A stretch of 64,000 bases of DNA from Hysterangium stoloniferum. Lineage: Eukaryota > Basidiomycota > Agaricomycetes > Hysterangiales > Hysterangiaceae. The notes under the pieces are model-generated. The model made no database searches and had not been told where the DNA came from. It worked only from the letters and a program-made list of their open reading frames with translations. The stretch is from positions 1-64,000 of the forward strand of contig WHVD01000029.1 in NCBI GenBank assembly GCA_015178975.1, written 5' to 3'. The position numbers and the translations under genes are program-made. This document shows, piece by piece, positions 46,492 to 55,860 of the stretch; position 1 is the stretch's first letter, and every line of letters starts with the position of its first letter.

Positions 46492-47886
46492 ACCGTGCAG
46501 TTATACTGTTAAAATTGTACATTGCGTGGGATATCCTGATGACATACATTTGTACTGTATGAAATATATCAATAATAAGAAAAGGTTCGAAAATTGCTAT
46601 GGATTATGCAAATTATAGCGGTGTACTAATCAATGCACTGGGATAGTAACCAAGACTAGTGGCACTGCTGTAAATGCATGGGTTGCGGCGTCAGGGTGTC
46701 AGCTGTACTTACTCCTTTGGTCTCCGAGACTTATAAGAATTCATTTCATTGATTGAGTGCCGATTCTTGATAATATACACGGCGGTAAACTTCTGTGATC
46801 TGTTGTTAAGGTTTGAAGGTTGATAAGGGTCTTAGTATTGAGGTGAATTTTAGGAGGTTAATATCTTGGCAAGATGTGGGAATTGTACCGCGAGGCTGGC
46901 TGTCATCGAAGATGGAACAAGCTGCTAGTTTAAGAGCCTAGCCAAGGAAATAGGTTACCTCTTCTATCGTCTCTGCACCCACCGGATTGCATATGTCGAT
47001 CTTGCGCTTGTTTTCCTCAGTGACCGATATACACCCTGGATTTCCTTCTGCTAGTATTGTTTGAGCTCCACATATTTCACGAGGCTAACCCTTGCAATGT
47101 CGCGTTCTCATAACCATCTTTTTCACAATATTAATGTGGTTACAACATGTTTTTTCTTGAAAGCCCTTGTCTAACTTTACAATGTCAATCTATTTTCTTT
47201 TTCAAGATGGAGGGTGTAGGTGCAGGAAGCAATAGTTGCCTGTCTCTGAAAGTAGACTAGCTCATGCCAGGAGTTGGCATATGGCAGCCGTACTGCGAAG
47301 CATGCTGCATCTGGGCAGCAGATTGTTTGGGAGCTAGCCGATGAAGCATGGTCAAGAGCCGGGGAAGCCTGGCGTGAACTAACACTGAGAAAGGTTTTCG
47401 GAAACTAAATGGCTGACTATAAAATCCTAATACAGAAACCGAACGCAGTGATAAACCGGTGTTTCCTATGCTCATTACAGAAGCTGCCTTCTTTGGAAAT
47501 TGAATTGTCAAGTACGGACCAACCGGGAAGGCATGCCAGCTGGAGAGCTCACGTCAGCGATGTACAACATAGCTAGGTGGATCAAAGCAGCGTCCTAATG
47601 GTATGGACCCCCTAGCCATAATTTCGGCCCATTCTAAGAAGCAGGCTGTCCCTACGCCTGCAAGCACATACTCAGATTTCGTCAGCAAGTCTAAAAGAGA
47701 TTGAAAGAGCAAGAAAGAAGTTTGAAGGCTGCTCCAAATGTCTATGCGGGATGGACGGCGCGAGGGCATCGCTGGGAAGGTGCCAATCCACAGGACAAAG
47801 AATGGGACTCCCGGATATTCCTGACCTGGCTCCAGAAGCTTAGAGGCATGAATCTTCACCTTCTCTCACGGGTGACATTCTCCCTT
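46492..47886. other. Host intergenic, no gene supported
   Basis: A poly(A)-type AATAATAAG lies at about 46,570 after the membrane protein gene. Several short open frames on both strands, none recognised. Confidence 0.4.
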
Positions 47887-48439
47887 TCAATTGCTTTTAC
47901 AAAACAACATTTTAATCATTAGTATGTTCATAATCAGTTTCCATCCATCCCGCAGCACGTCTGCCAGCATTCGCCTTCGCTCGCCAATCTCACGCTCTGT
48001 GCTAGTGGTCGGACGTCCCGTACAACTCCCTGCATAATCCCCATAGTCAGTATCGGAGTGGTGTTTATATTCTCTCCCGCGATCCATCTGTCTATGATTA
48101 TCTTTGTTCTCCAAGTTCACGTTCGGTCGTGACCGTGCTAGTCATCGGAAGTTCTGTACTATTCCCTATAGTTGGCACTGGAGTGGGCATTTCCATCCTC
48201 TGTCATAGCACATCTGCCAGCGTTCGCGTTTGCTCTCCTGGCACACGATCGGTTGTGGTGGGACTTGTGACTGGACGTCCTGTACCATTTCCAATAGTCG
48301 GTACCGGCGTGGGCATCTCCATCCTCTCCCGCAACACGTCAGTCAACATTTGTCCTTGCTCTCCACCTTCACGAGTTGTCGTCGGCCAACTAGTAGTTAT
48401 GCATTCACCATCATTCCCGATAGTAGGTACCGGAGTGGT
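47887..48439 (-). repeat. Coding-like tandem array, about 129-base unit (left part)
   Basis: On the minus strand each unit reads roughly TLADVLRERMEMPTPVPTIGNGTGRP followed by a TTT-rich, GEQ-ending block (about 43 residues). Four to five diverged units; the reading frame is kept within units but broken between some. The array continues at 52,301-52,620 on the other side of an inserted copia cluster. It may be part of a low-complexity host gene or its relic. Confidence 0.75.
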
Positions 48440-48681
48440 GTTAGAAAACATGAGTAATGTAGAAAATGAATAGCCAGACTGGGGATTGAACCCAGGATCT
48501 CTCGATTACATAACGAAGGTGTTAACCACTACACCATCTGACCTTGGGTAGGTTTTGGTCTTACACTGTACTTAAGGATATAACCCTAAGTGCCATTCCT
48601 ATTAGATCATATACACACTGAACTCAGAGCTGTACACCATATGGTCCCAGTTGGAACAATGGTTGGTATTATATAATCTAA
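48440..48681 (-). repeat. LTR family R, copy R1, carrying a tRNA-like gene
   Basis: On the minus strand starts TGTTAGATTATATAATACC at 48,681 and ends TGTTTTCTAACA at 48,440; 242 bases. A 73-base tRNA-like gene fills a third of it. A minus-strand purine tract (TTAAGGGGGTG) lies directly upstream, so this is a 3' LTR. Confidence 0.85.
48472..48544 (-). tRNA. tRNA-like gene inside LTR R1
   Basis: 73 bases with canonical spacing: acceptor GGTCAGA/TCTGGCT with discriminator A, D stem GTGT/ACAC, T stem CTGGG/CCCAG with loop TTCAATC. A box TGGTGTAGTGG and B box GGTTCAATCC are intact. The anticodon stem TTCGT/TCGAG is imperfect and position 33 is A instead of U (loop TATGTAA, nominal anticodon TGT), so charging is doubtful while Pol III transcription is plausible. 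Confidence 0.6.
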
Positions 48682-48841
48682 CACACCCCCTTAATGCCAG
48701 CATTGTTCATTCTACACTCCAGGTTCGATCTTGGGTATTAACTATATCATATGCCAGTATAGGTCCTCTCTGGTTTCTTCTCCTCTGATACCTTGTCAGA
48801 CGCATTAGCTTTGTCAGCCTTAGCAGTCTTTCTTTCTTTGT
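48545..48841. repeat. Palindrome left arm in copia cluster
   Basis: Complement of 48,957-49,230 with very few differences; the 115-base centre (48,842-48,956) is single-copy. Spans part of LTR R, the purine tract and the gag tail. Confidence 0.9.
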
Positions 48842-49111
48842 AAAGTTCCTTGCACATTCTGCAATGGTTCCACCCACATCCAAGACAATTGTTACGAGTA
48901 TGCAAATGCACAGAAACAGGCAAAGGCCAAAGTTGAGCAGAAGAAAAAGGAGTATAAAGAAAGAAAGACTGCTAAGGCTGACAAAGCTAATGCGTCTGAC
49001 AAGGTATCAGAGGAGAAGAAACCAGAGAGGACCTATACTGGCATATGATATAGTTAATACCCAAGATCGAACCTGGAGTGTAGAATGAACAATGCTGGCA
49101 TTAAGGGGGTG
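48842..49111 (+). pseudogene. Copia gag C-terminal piece with zinc knuckle
   Basis: Encodes CTFCNGSTHIQDNC (C-x2-C-x4-H-x4-C) followed by a lysine and alanine rich tail (AKVEQKKKEYKERKTAKADK) to TYTGI-stop at about 49,048, then a purine tract TTAAGGGGGTG and an LTR R. No pol lies between gag and LTR, so it resembles a non-autonomous derivative. Fossil fragment. Confidence 0.7.
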
Positions 49112-49230
49112 TGTTAGATTATATAATACCAACCATTGTTCCAACTGGGACCATATGGTGTACAGCTCTGAGTTCAGTGTGTATATGATCTAATAGGAAT
49201 GGCACTTAGGGTTATATCCTTAAGTACAGT
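49112..49230 (+). repeat. LTR family R, copy R2, first half only
   Basis: Starts TGTTAGATTATATAATACC right after the purine tract and ends at AGTACAG, where LTR S joins. Forms the end of the palindrome right arm. Confidence 0.8.
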
Positions 49231-49546
49231 GTTAACCACTACACCATAAACAGTTGAATAACTCTTGACAAACACCCTGTGAGTGTGAGGAAAGTAAACA
49301 CTAAATGTATTCAACTGTGAAATAACTACATACCTGTGAGTGTGAGGAAAGTAAACACTAAGGAGACTTTCCCACACCCACAGCGGAGTATACTACAGGG
49401 TGCTTACCTAAGCACCTACACATCAGTTACCTTACTAGGTAACTCACTCAATACTGCACCTACAGTGCTGGGAAAAATACTACAAATATCAGAAAAATAT
49501 AGGGAACATCATAGACTATGTAAGAGCTGTAATATCATACTCTAAC
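49231..49546 (-). repeat. LTR family S of the copia RT element
   Basis: On the minus strand starts TGTTAGAGTATGATATTAC at 49,546, directly after a GGTGGGAG purine tract, and ends TGGTGTAGTGGTTAACA at about 49,230. That end equals the A-box half of the tRNA-like gene in LTR R. Contains a 26-base direct repeat starting TGTGAGTGTGAGGAAAG (about 49,280 and 49,335). Confidence 0.7.
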
Positions 49547-49568
49547 ACTCCCACCTGATGAGACAGCT

Positions 49569-51490
49569 CTATGCTAGTCCCAGTAGTTTTCGTAAGTATT
49601 CTACCTTTGGCTTAGCCAATGGTTTTGTCAATAAATCAGCAGGCATCTCTGAAGTAGGGAGATGAACAACTTTGATCTTCCCACTATCAACTTCCTGCCT
49701 TAACCAATATGTTCTCAAATCCAGATGCTTCATACGGCCATGATGTTCAGGATCTCTGGCAACTGCAATAGAAGATTGGTTGTCAAGATACAAAGTGGAT
49801 GCAGTCTTTTGAGGATATCCCAATTCCTCAAATAAGTTTCACAACCATAGCACTTCCTGACCAGCTGACACTGCTGCAATATACTCTGCTTCAGTAGTAG
49901 AGAGAGTTACAATAGTCTGGAGTTTGCTCTGCCAGCTAATGGCTCCAGTACCCATCTTAACCACATATGCACCAGTAGATTTTCCAGTTGACTTATCACC
50001 TCCATGGTCAGCATCTGAATAAGACACAAACAATTCCCTGTCATTACTAGGGCCAAAGGTCAAGCCCAAGTCAAGGGTGCCTTTGAGATATCGAAAGAGA
50101 TGTTGTACTGCTAGCCAATGAGCCTTTCCTGGATTGTGATTAAATCTGGCTAATACTCCAACAGTATAGGCAATGTCTGGACGAGTGGCAACAGCCAAAT
50201 ACATAAGAGAACCAACAGCATGGATGTATGGAATGTCCTTCATGTATGCAATCTCTTCAGGAGACACTGGAGCCTGGTCTTTACTCAATTTTGAGTTAGG
50301 TATCATAGGTGTACCAATGGGATTGCAGTCAGCAAGACCATAACGCTGTAACATGTCCAAGATGTATGTATTGACGCTGTGATAGAGTAATAGTACGCTT
50401 TGTCCTGTCTCTTTCAACACCTAACAAGTAAGAAGTAGGACCAAGATCATGCAATTTGAAGTGGCTCTTTAGATCATCTTTGAGCTTTTTGATAGCCTCC
50501 TTGGATTTAGATGCAATAGTCATGTCATCTACAAATACTGGTATAATGACTTTGACATCACCCTTTTGGAAGACCCAAATGCTATGATCGCATAGCACTT
50601 GTTTGAAACCCAAACTGAGCAGGACAGCATTCAACTTCTTGTGCCAGATACGAGGTGACTGGCGTAAACCATATAGTCCTTTCAGAAGAAGTAAGAACTC
50701 ATCATGAGCACCTTGGTGAAAACCTTCAGGCTGCTGCAAGTATACTTCCTCTTCAAGTTCACCATTCAAGAATGCAGAGGAGATATCTACACTCTCAAGT
50801 TCCATGTCCTCCAGTGCAGCCAATGCTAGGACAGCACGCAAAGTGGCCCATTTGGCAGTAGGAGCAAAGGTATCAGTGAAGTCAAACCCTGGTCGTTGTG
50901 CATAGCCTTTTGCAACAAGACGAGCTTTGAACTTGTCAATTGACCCATCCTTCTTACGCTTGATCACAAACACCCAACGAGAGCCAATAGCTTTACGACC
51001 CTCAGGTAGTTTAGCAAGGCGAAAAGTGCCATTTTCAAGCAGGGATTGCATTTCTGCATATGCAGCGTCATACCACTTGTCAGCATCAGGACTTTGTAAG
51101 GCCTCTTTGAGAGTTCTTGGTGCATCATCATGAGCACTGGCCTTGTAGGCAAACTCAAAGGCTTCATCCACACCAATGTAAAGATCTCCCTCACTGGCAG
51201 CTAGGGCTTCTTCCTCAGACTCAACTGGAGGAGGAGAATGTAGTGGAGAATCCTCTGCCTCATCACTGGACTCAACTACAGGAGTAGATTCTCTATAGTT
51301 GTGGATGTGAGCAGGGTCAACTTGCCAGAAACGCTTAGGAGGAACTCTGTTTCTGGGTGGATTGCGACGTGGTTGAGGAGGAGGACTCGGTGAACGTTCA
51401 GAATGTTCAGAATTAGAATCAGAGTTAGAACTAGGACCAGGAGGCAAAGCATTATTCTGACCATCTCCCACTGGATTTGGTTCCTGTGGA
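49569..51490 (-). pseudogene. Copia pol: reverse transcriptase and RNase H
   Basis: Minus strand: linker rich in S and P, RT_2 domain (KARLVAKGYAQRPGFDFTDT, FLNGELEEEVYLQQPEGF, VFVDDMTIAS with the DD pair), then RNase H blocks (SDADHGGDKSTGKSTGAYVV, TLSTTEAEYIA, LYLDNQSSIAVARDP, HLDLRTYWLRQ). Ends just before the purine tract and LTR S. Ty1/copia family. Nearly complete for this part, about one or two breaks. Confidence 0.92.
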
Positions 51491-51950
51491 GCTCCCATCT
51501 GATTATGGCTGAATCCCACCTCCCTCCCTCATTCTGGGGACATGCTGTCATTGCCATTACTCATGTGCGCAACTGCTCACCTACCACTGCTCTTAAGCAT
51601 TCTGTGCCTTATACTGTTTGGCATAGTAGGAAACCAGAAGTATCACATCTTAGGGTATTTGGCTGTACTGCTTATGTGCATGTACAGAAGGATCAACGTA
51701 TTGGACTTGGCTCTCATACACAGAAATGTGTCTTTATTGGATATCCTCCAGATTATAAGGGTTGGATGTTTTACAATCCCTTGACTAAGAAGACTATTAT
51801 CAGTAATAATGCTGTCTTTGATGAGAGAGTCTTACCAGGCTTGTCTAAACCTGCCATACCTTCTACTCCTACTGCTCCTGATGTTCTTCCTGATACTCCA
51901 CAATTTATTGATTTGTTTATTCCTGGACCCTCTAGGTCTATTCAGGTGGG
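51490..51950 (+). pseudogene. Copia integrase fragment, opposite strand
   Basis: Encodes the C-terminal half of copia integrase: LPPSFWGHAVIAITHVRNCS, LRVFGCTAYVHVQKDQR, KCVFIGYPPDYKGW, SNNAVFDERVLPG. It abuts the RT part head to head at about 51,490, then runs into a partial LTR R at 51,955. Confidence 0.88.
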
Positions 51951-51954
51951 AGCC

Positions 51955-52169
51955 CAACTGGGACCATATGGTGTACAGCTCTGAGTTCAGTGTGTATATG
52001 ATCTAATAGGAATGGCACTTAGGGTTATATCCTTAAGTACAGTGTAAGACCAAAACCTACCCAAGGTCAGATGGTGTAGTGGTTAACACCTTCGTTATGT
52101 AATCGAGAGATCCTGGGTTCAATCCCCAGTCTGGCTATTCATTTTCTACATTACTCATGTTTTCTAACA
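51955..52169 (+). repeat. LTR family R, copy R3, lacking its first 30 bases
   Basis: From CCAACTGGGACCATATGG to TGTTTTCTAACA at 52,169. Followed directly by TGGTAGCAACTCC, which looks like a copia primer-binding site (initiator Met tRNA type), so this end behaves as a 5' LTR. Confidence 0.8.
52065..52137 (+). tRNA. tRNA-like gene inside LTR R3
   Basis: Same 73 bases as the gene in R1, in the opposite orientation within the cluster. A and B boxes intact, imperfect anticodon stem, A at position 33. Confidence 0.6.
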
Positions 52170-52243
52170 TGGTAGCAACTCCAAGGTTAACTTGGTTTGG
52201 CTGTATTTGTGTGTTTGGTATAGTGGACAAGTCTGGACGAAAA

Positions 52244-52300
52244 AGAGCTGTACACCATATGGTCCCAGTTGGAACAATGGTTGGTATTATATAATCTAAC
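52244..52300 (-). repeat. LTR family R, copy R4, end fragment
   Basis: Last 57 bases of the plus-strand view of R1 (TATTATATAATCTAACA end), followed by the target duplication AGTGG. Marks the right border of the cluster. Confidence 0.8.
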
Positions 52301-52382
52301 AAGTGGGCATTTCCATCCGCTCCCGTAGTACATCTGCCAGCGTTTGCCTCTTCTCTCCCAGCTCGCCATTTGTCGTGACCGT

Positions 52383-52510
52383 TGTTAAAAGTGTAGAAAA
52401 TGAATGGCCAGACTGGGGATTGAACCCAGGGCTTCTGCATATATAGCAGGGGTGTTAACCATTACACCACCTGACCCTGGGAAGCACTGCTAGCATTACT
52501 CAATCTAACA
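52383..52510 (-). repeat. 128-base mini-LTR made mostly of a tRNA-like gene
   Basis: Plus-strand ends TGTTAAAAG and AATCTAACA, flanked by ACCGT at 52,378-52,382 and 52,511-52,515. The empty site is seen in another array unit at about 48,130 (GTGACCGTGCTAGTC against GTGACCGT|GGTTGTG). Only about 55 bases are not tRNA. Related to LTR R (shared TGTAGAAAATGAATRGCCAG) but half the size. Confidence 0.85.
52405..52476 (-). tRNA. tRNA-like gene inside the mini-LTR
   Basis: 72 bases: acceptor GGTCAGG/TCTGGCC, D stem GTGT/ACAC, T stem CTGGG/CCCAG, A box TGGTGTAATGG and B box GGTTCAATCC. Anticodon stem CCTGC/GCAGA pairs at four of five positions; loop TATATAT again lacks U33. It differs from the copies in R1 and R3 mainly in the anticodon arm. 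Confidence 0.6.
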
Positions 52511-52620
52511 ACCGTGGTTGTGGCTGGACCACCTGTAACATACCCAATGGTTGGCACTGGAATGGGCATGTCCATCCTCTCTTGCAACACTTCATTTGCA
52601 TTTCCTTCAGCATACTCATG

Positions 52621-53025
52621 ACCACCCAATCTCTGGCCACTATGGATCTAACAAAACCCTCAGTATTATCCATCATGAATAAACCTGGTGTCACAACTGT
52701 CACAGTCACAACATTGTCTCAAAATATTCAAGGTAATTTTTGACAATTCTTTGACTTCAACTTGACCAATGAATTCAACTCAACTACTATTTGACTTTAT
52801 TCAACAATCTTGAATATCTTTGACATGTTTCAGTTCAATGTTACAAATGATTTCATTATTAAATCATAACATACATAGTTATAGGTAAATGATGGAAAGT
52901 GTAAAAGGACCATGATAGAAGCAAACAAAGTCAGTCAGAAAATCTCGACTATTATCTGTATATTAACTTTGTATATTAATCCAAGTCTCATATTGTTGTA
53001 ACTCTTTTGACATTACATCTGTGAG
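52621..53025. other. AT-rich DNA, no gene supported
   Basis: No recognisable features apart from the target site GTGAG of LTR A3 at its right edge. Confidence 0.4.
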
Positions 53026-53847
53026 TGTTAGGGTACATACGGCGGGTTTCCGGAGAAACCCGTGGAATATCCAGTAGGACTTGGCTTCAGCTTATAGGCT
53101 GCACCCTCGTGAGATCGTGTTGTCCAATTTCAGACAGGTGGACAGGAATCCCAGGGAGTCCGGGCGGGGTTTGTGAGTCGAGGGGTCGTAGGTCAGAGGT
53201 CATGGGTTGAGAGATCATGAGTCGAGATAGGTAAGAGAGATAGATGTGCTGGAGCCCATGGGCTCTGACTAGTGTGAGCAGTGTGATTCAAGTAGGAGTT
53301 TAGAGCGGAAAATGTATTATATTACTGGGGGGAATCTAAGCCAATTTTCTGACTGGATTGTATGTACAACATCTGCCAGACAAAATAGACTGTGGAATGA
53401 ATGACATACCAAATCCAGTAATAATGAAACGGAACTAGCAAAACATGAAATGGGAATAGTAAACACCAAATTTGGTGTTAGGAATGGGACGGAATGGAGC
53501 AGAATCCAAATCGTGACAAATCATAAACCATAATGGGAAATGGAGTGGGAGTGGAGTCCAAATCGTGACAGGTCATTTGAATAAAATGGGAACAGGGCTC
53601 TGTTAGAGGGATGACGGGTTTTATGAGTGGGGTCCAGTGACTGGTGTGTGGGACAAGGTCGGACATAGACAGGGGCGGAGTCCAGTGGGTTTTCTGGTGA
53701 TTGAAACACAATGTAATGAAGTCGAATGTAGACAAGTCTGATGTATGGAGTCTGGTGGGAATTCCGGTAAACTGACAATGGGTGCATATAGGGCATGAGT
53801 GCATATAAGTTAGTGCCTGGAGTCTGGTGGGTTTTCTGGTTGTAACA
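53026..53847 (-). repeat. Solo LTR, family A, copy A3 (822 bases)
   Basis: Flanked by GTGAG at 53,021-53,025 and 53,848-53,852. Plus-strand ends TGTTAGGGTAC and TTGTAACA. Contains the hairpin CGGGTTTCCGGAGAAACCCG at 53,043-53,062 and the core motif at 53,085-53,097 (minus). Confidence 0.93.
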
Positions 53848-53852
53848 GTGAG

Positions 53853-54108
53853 CATTCATGACTGGTATTAATTAGCCTCCTACTTCATCAACAGGGCAGG
53901 TTGGTACTTTGTCAAATGAGCTTCTGTATTCAGTATTGTAGAATATATTACAATTATTATTCAACTTTATTGAAGGAGATTTGATTTGTGTCACCTGGCT
54001 GGCCTCCACATACTTGTAAAAATCTATTGCAAGTCTTGCATACCTGTATGTGATCCAAAGCCCAAAGACACAAACTCTATGGTCTATTAAAGCAACACCC
54101 TGTCCCAA
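53853..54108. other. No gene supported
   Basis: AT-rich stretch between two solo LTRs; nothing recognised. Confidence 0.35.
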
Positions 54109-54257
54109 TGTTGAGAACAGAAACTGACGGATGTCGGTTGACCGACAGGGACCGAACAGAAGGACTTGGCGTCAGCTTATGTGCTGTGCCCTCGCAAGTT
54201 ACCGTCGGGTGTCCTTACGAAGGATCAGTCGAGGGTTGGGCTGAGGGGTTGGAGACC

Positions 54258-54373
54258 AAGAGTCAGGGACTGAGAGTCAGAGACTGAGAGTCGGGGACTG
54301 AGAGTCGGAGACCGAGAGTCAGGGACTGAGAGTTGGAGACTGAGAGTTGGGGACTGAGAGTTGGAGATTAGAG
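54258..54373. repeat. 15-base tandem array inside LTR G2, about 7-8 units
   Basis: Units of the form GGGACTGAGAGTCGG with alternating GGG and GGA starts. G1 has a single unit at the same place (about 24,313), so the array expanded in this copy or its source. Confidence 0.9.
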
Positions 54374-54622
54374 GTTGAAGTCGTAAATGTAGGTTGAATT
54401 ATAAATCGGATGGAGTCAGAATGTGGTGGTCGTGAATAGATAATGGAGTCGGAAATTAGAGGGGTATCTAAGTTGATCTAAGTTGATCTAAGTTGATATT
54501 CTGATTGTCTAGTAGTTACATTACAGTGGGTCTATATACGAGTTATCGGCGTCTAGAAACTACTAACTAAGGGAAGAGCGGAAACACTATTTGACAAATA
54601 GACTTGACTAGAAACTGGAAGG

Positions 54623-55360
54623 TGTTACGACCGTGTCACAGCCGTTCGGCCCTGAGGTTAGCGCCACCTATCGACGATTCAAGTTATCGCTCAAGTCACC
54701 ACATCGGAAACCATCGCCCCCGATGCTGATGTATGCTTTCGCGATGATCAAACTCCATTTATGCCCATGTCAAAATATACTCGTACTATCTGGTTAAACT
54801 TTTGATACGTCCCTTTTATTATCATGATCCGTTCTATCCTATGTTTCACATATGTCTATATATACTTGTAACCCTCGAACGATCTCCTTTTCCTGTAATT
54901 CTGCTCTCAGTTATCTCTTCGGCCTCCAAACTAATCATAAACCTCCCATTCCTAGTCAAGCTTATTGTCAATACCTTGTTCCACTCTTCTCCTAGTTAGT
55001 ATTTTCTAGATGCCTGATACTTGTATATGAACCCGCTGTAGTTGTAGTTATTAGGCAATCAGAATATCGACTCAGAATACCCTCTTACACCTCTAGCAGT
55101 CTTGTACTAAGAATCCCCTCATCTGCCTTTGCATGCCCTCATCCACTCTTGGTCACCGACCCTTGGCCCGACACTCGACTTAACCTTCAGTCCCGATCGG
55201 TATCTCGCCGAAAGGAACTCGTTAGGATTAGTCTTTGCCCACCCGAAATTTAAGGACACTCAACGGACATTTGTGAAGGTGCAGCATATAAGCTGAAGCC
55301 AAGTCCTTCCGATCGGTCCCTGTCGGCCAACCGACATCAGTCAGTTTTCAGTTCTTAACA
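54623..55360 (+). repeat. Solo LTR, family G, copy G3 (738 bases)
   Basis: Flanked by GAAGG at 54,618-54,622 and 55,361-55,365; inserted in G2 in opposite orientation. Core motif ATAAGCTGAAGCC at about 55,288 and a perfect hairpin TGTCGG-CCAA-CCGACA at 55,321-55,336. Confidence 0.93.
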
Positions 55361-55710
55361 GAAGGTTATGATTTGATCGGAAGCCGAGATTTAGCCAAGA
55401 GTGGGATTACGAGAAAAGGGAATAGTCCACAGGCTACAAGTATATATGGGCATATGTGAAACATAGAGTAAAACAGATCATCATAATGAAAAGGGACATA
55501 TCAAAGCATAACTAGATGGTATGAGTATATTTTGACAGGGGCATAAATGGGGTTTGATCGCCGTGAAGGTATACATCAGTGTTGGTGTTCTGAAGGTTGC
55601 TGAAATGATGACTTGATCAATAACTTGGAACATCGATAGACTGCAGTATTCTCGGGGACTGTCGGGTTGTGACACAGGTTACGACACGGTCGTAACACCC
55701 AGAGCTTCCA

Positions 55711-55860
55711 TGGAACTTGATTTCCATAGATTTCATTGAGCTTCTTCCCACCTTACAATCCTTCACCTCCATCCTAGTTGTTGTTGACAGATTCACCAAA
55801 CAGAGTATTTTTATACCTCTATATGTGACTGGCTTCTCTAAGGCATATGTGCAACTGGTG
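55711..55860 (+). pseudogene. Gypsy integrase core fragment
   Basis: Encodes ISIDFIELLPTLQSFTSILV then VVDRFTKQSIFIP, the start of a Ty3/Gypsy integrase core. Short fossil joined on its right to a Helitron fragment. Confidence 0.75.

Larger units (their letters stand above)
48440..52300 (-). mobile_element. Rearranged copia cluster with tRNA-bearing LTRs
   Basis: Flanked by AGTGG at 48,435-48,439 and 52,301-52,305, in a tandem array whose other units show the empty site (GGAGTGGGCATTTCC at about 48,178). Order: LTR R1 (minus), an inverted gag tail, the same gag tail in plus, a purine tract, a partial LTR R (plus), LTR S (minus), RT-RNase H (minus), integrase (plus), partial LTR R (plus) with a TGGTAGCAAC primer-site-like sequence, and an LTR R end (minus). 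The mosaic inside one clean target duplication suggests that a rearranged cDNA was inserted as a unit. Broken, with several rearrangements. Confidence 0.8.
52301..52620 (-). repeat. Coding-like tandem array (right part), split by mini-LTR
   Basis: Continues the 129-base array: minus-strand GEKRQTLADVLRERMEMP before the cluster border, and NEVLQERMDMPIPVPTIGY beyond a mini-LTR at 52,383-52,510. Shows that both the cluster and the mini-LTR landed in the same repeat array. Confidence 0.72.
54109..55697 (-). repeat. LTR family G, copy G2, split by G3
   Basis: Plus-strand ends TGTTGAGAACAG and ACGGTCGTAACA. Flanks CCCAA and CCCAG are a near-match for a 5-base duplication. About 846 bases without G3, longer than G1 because of a 15-base tandem array. 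Confidence 0.85.

Noticed and set aside
46492-47886. Several 60-100 codon open frames on both strands
   Set aside because: No domain, no consistent splice model and no shared repeat; left as intergenic.
53872-54108. 78-codon minus-strand open frame
   Set aside because: No recognised homology, AT-rich DNA between two LTRs, and no start context or second exon.
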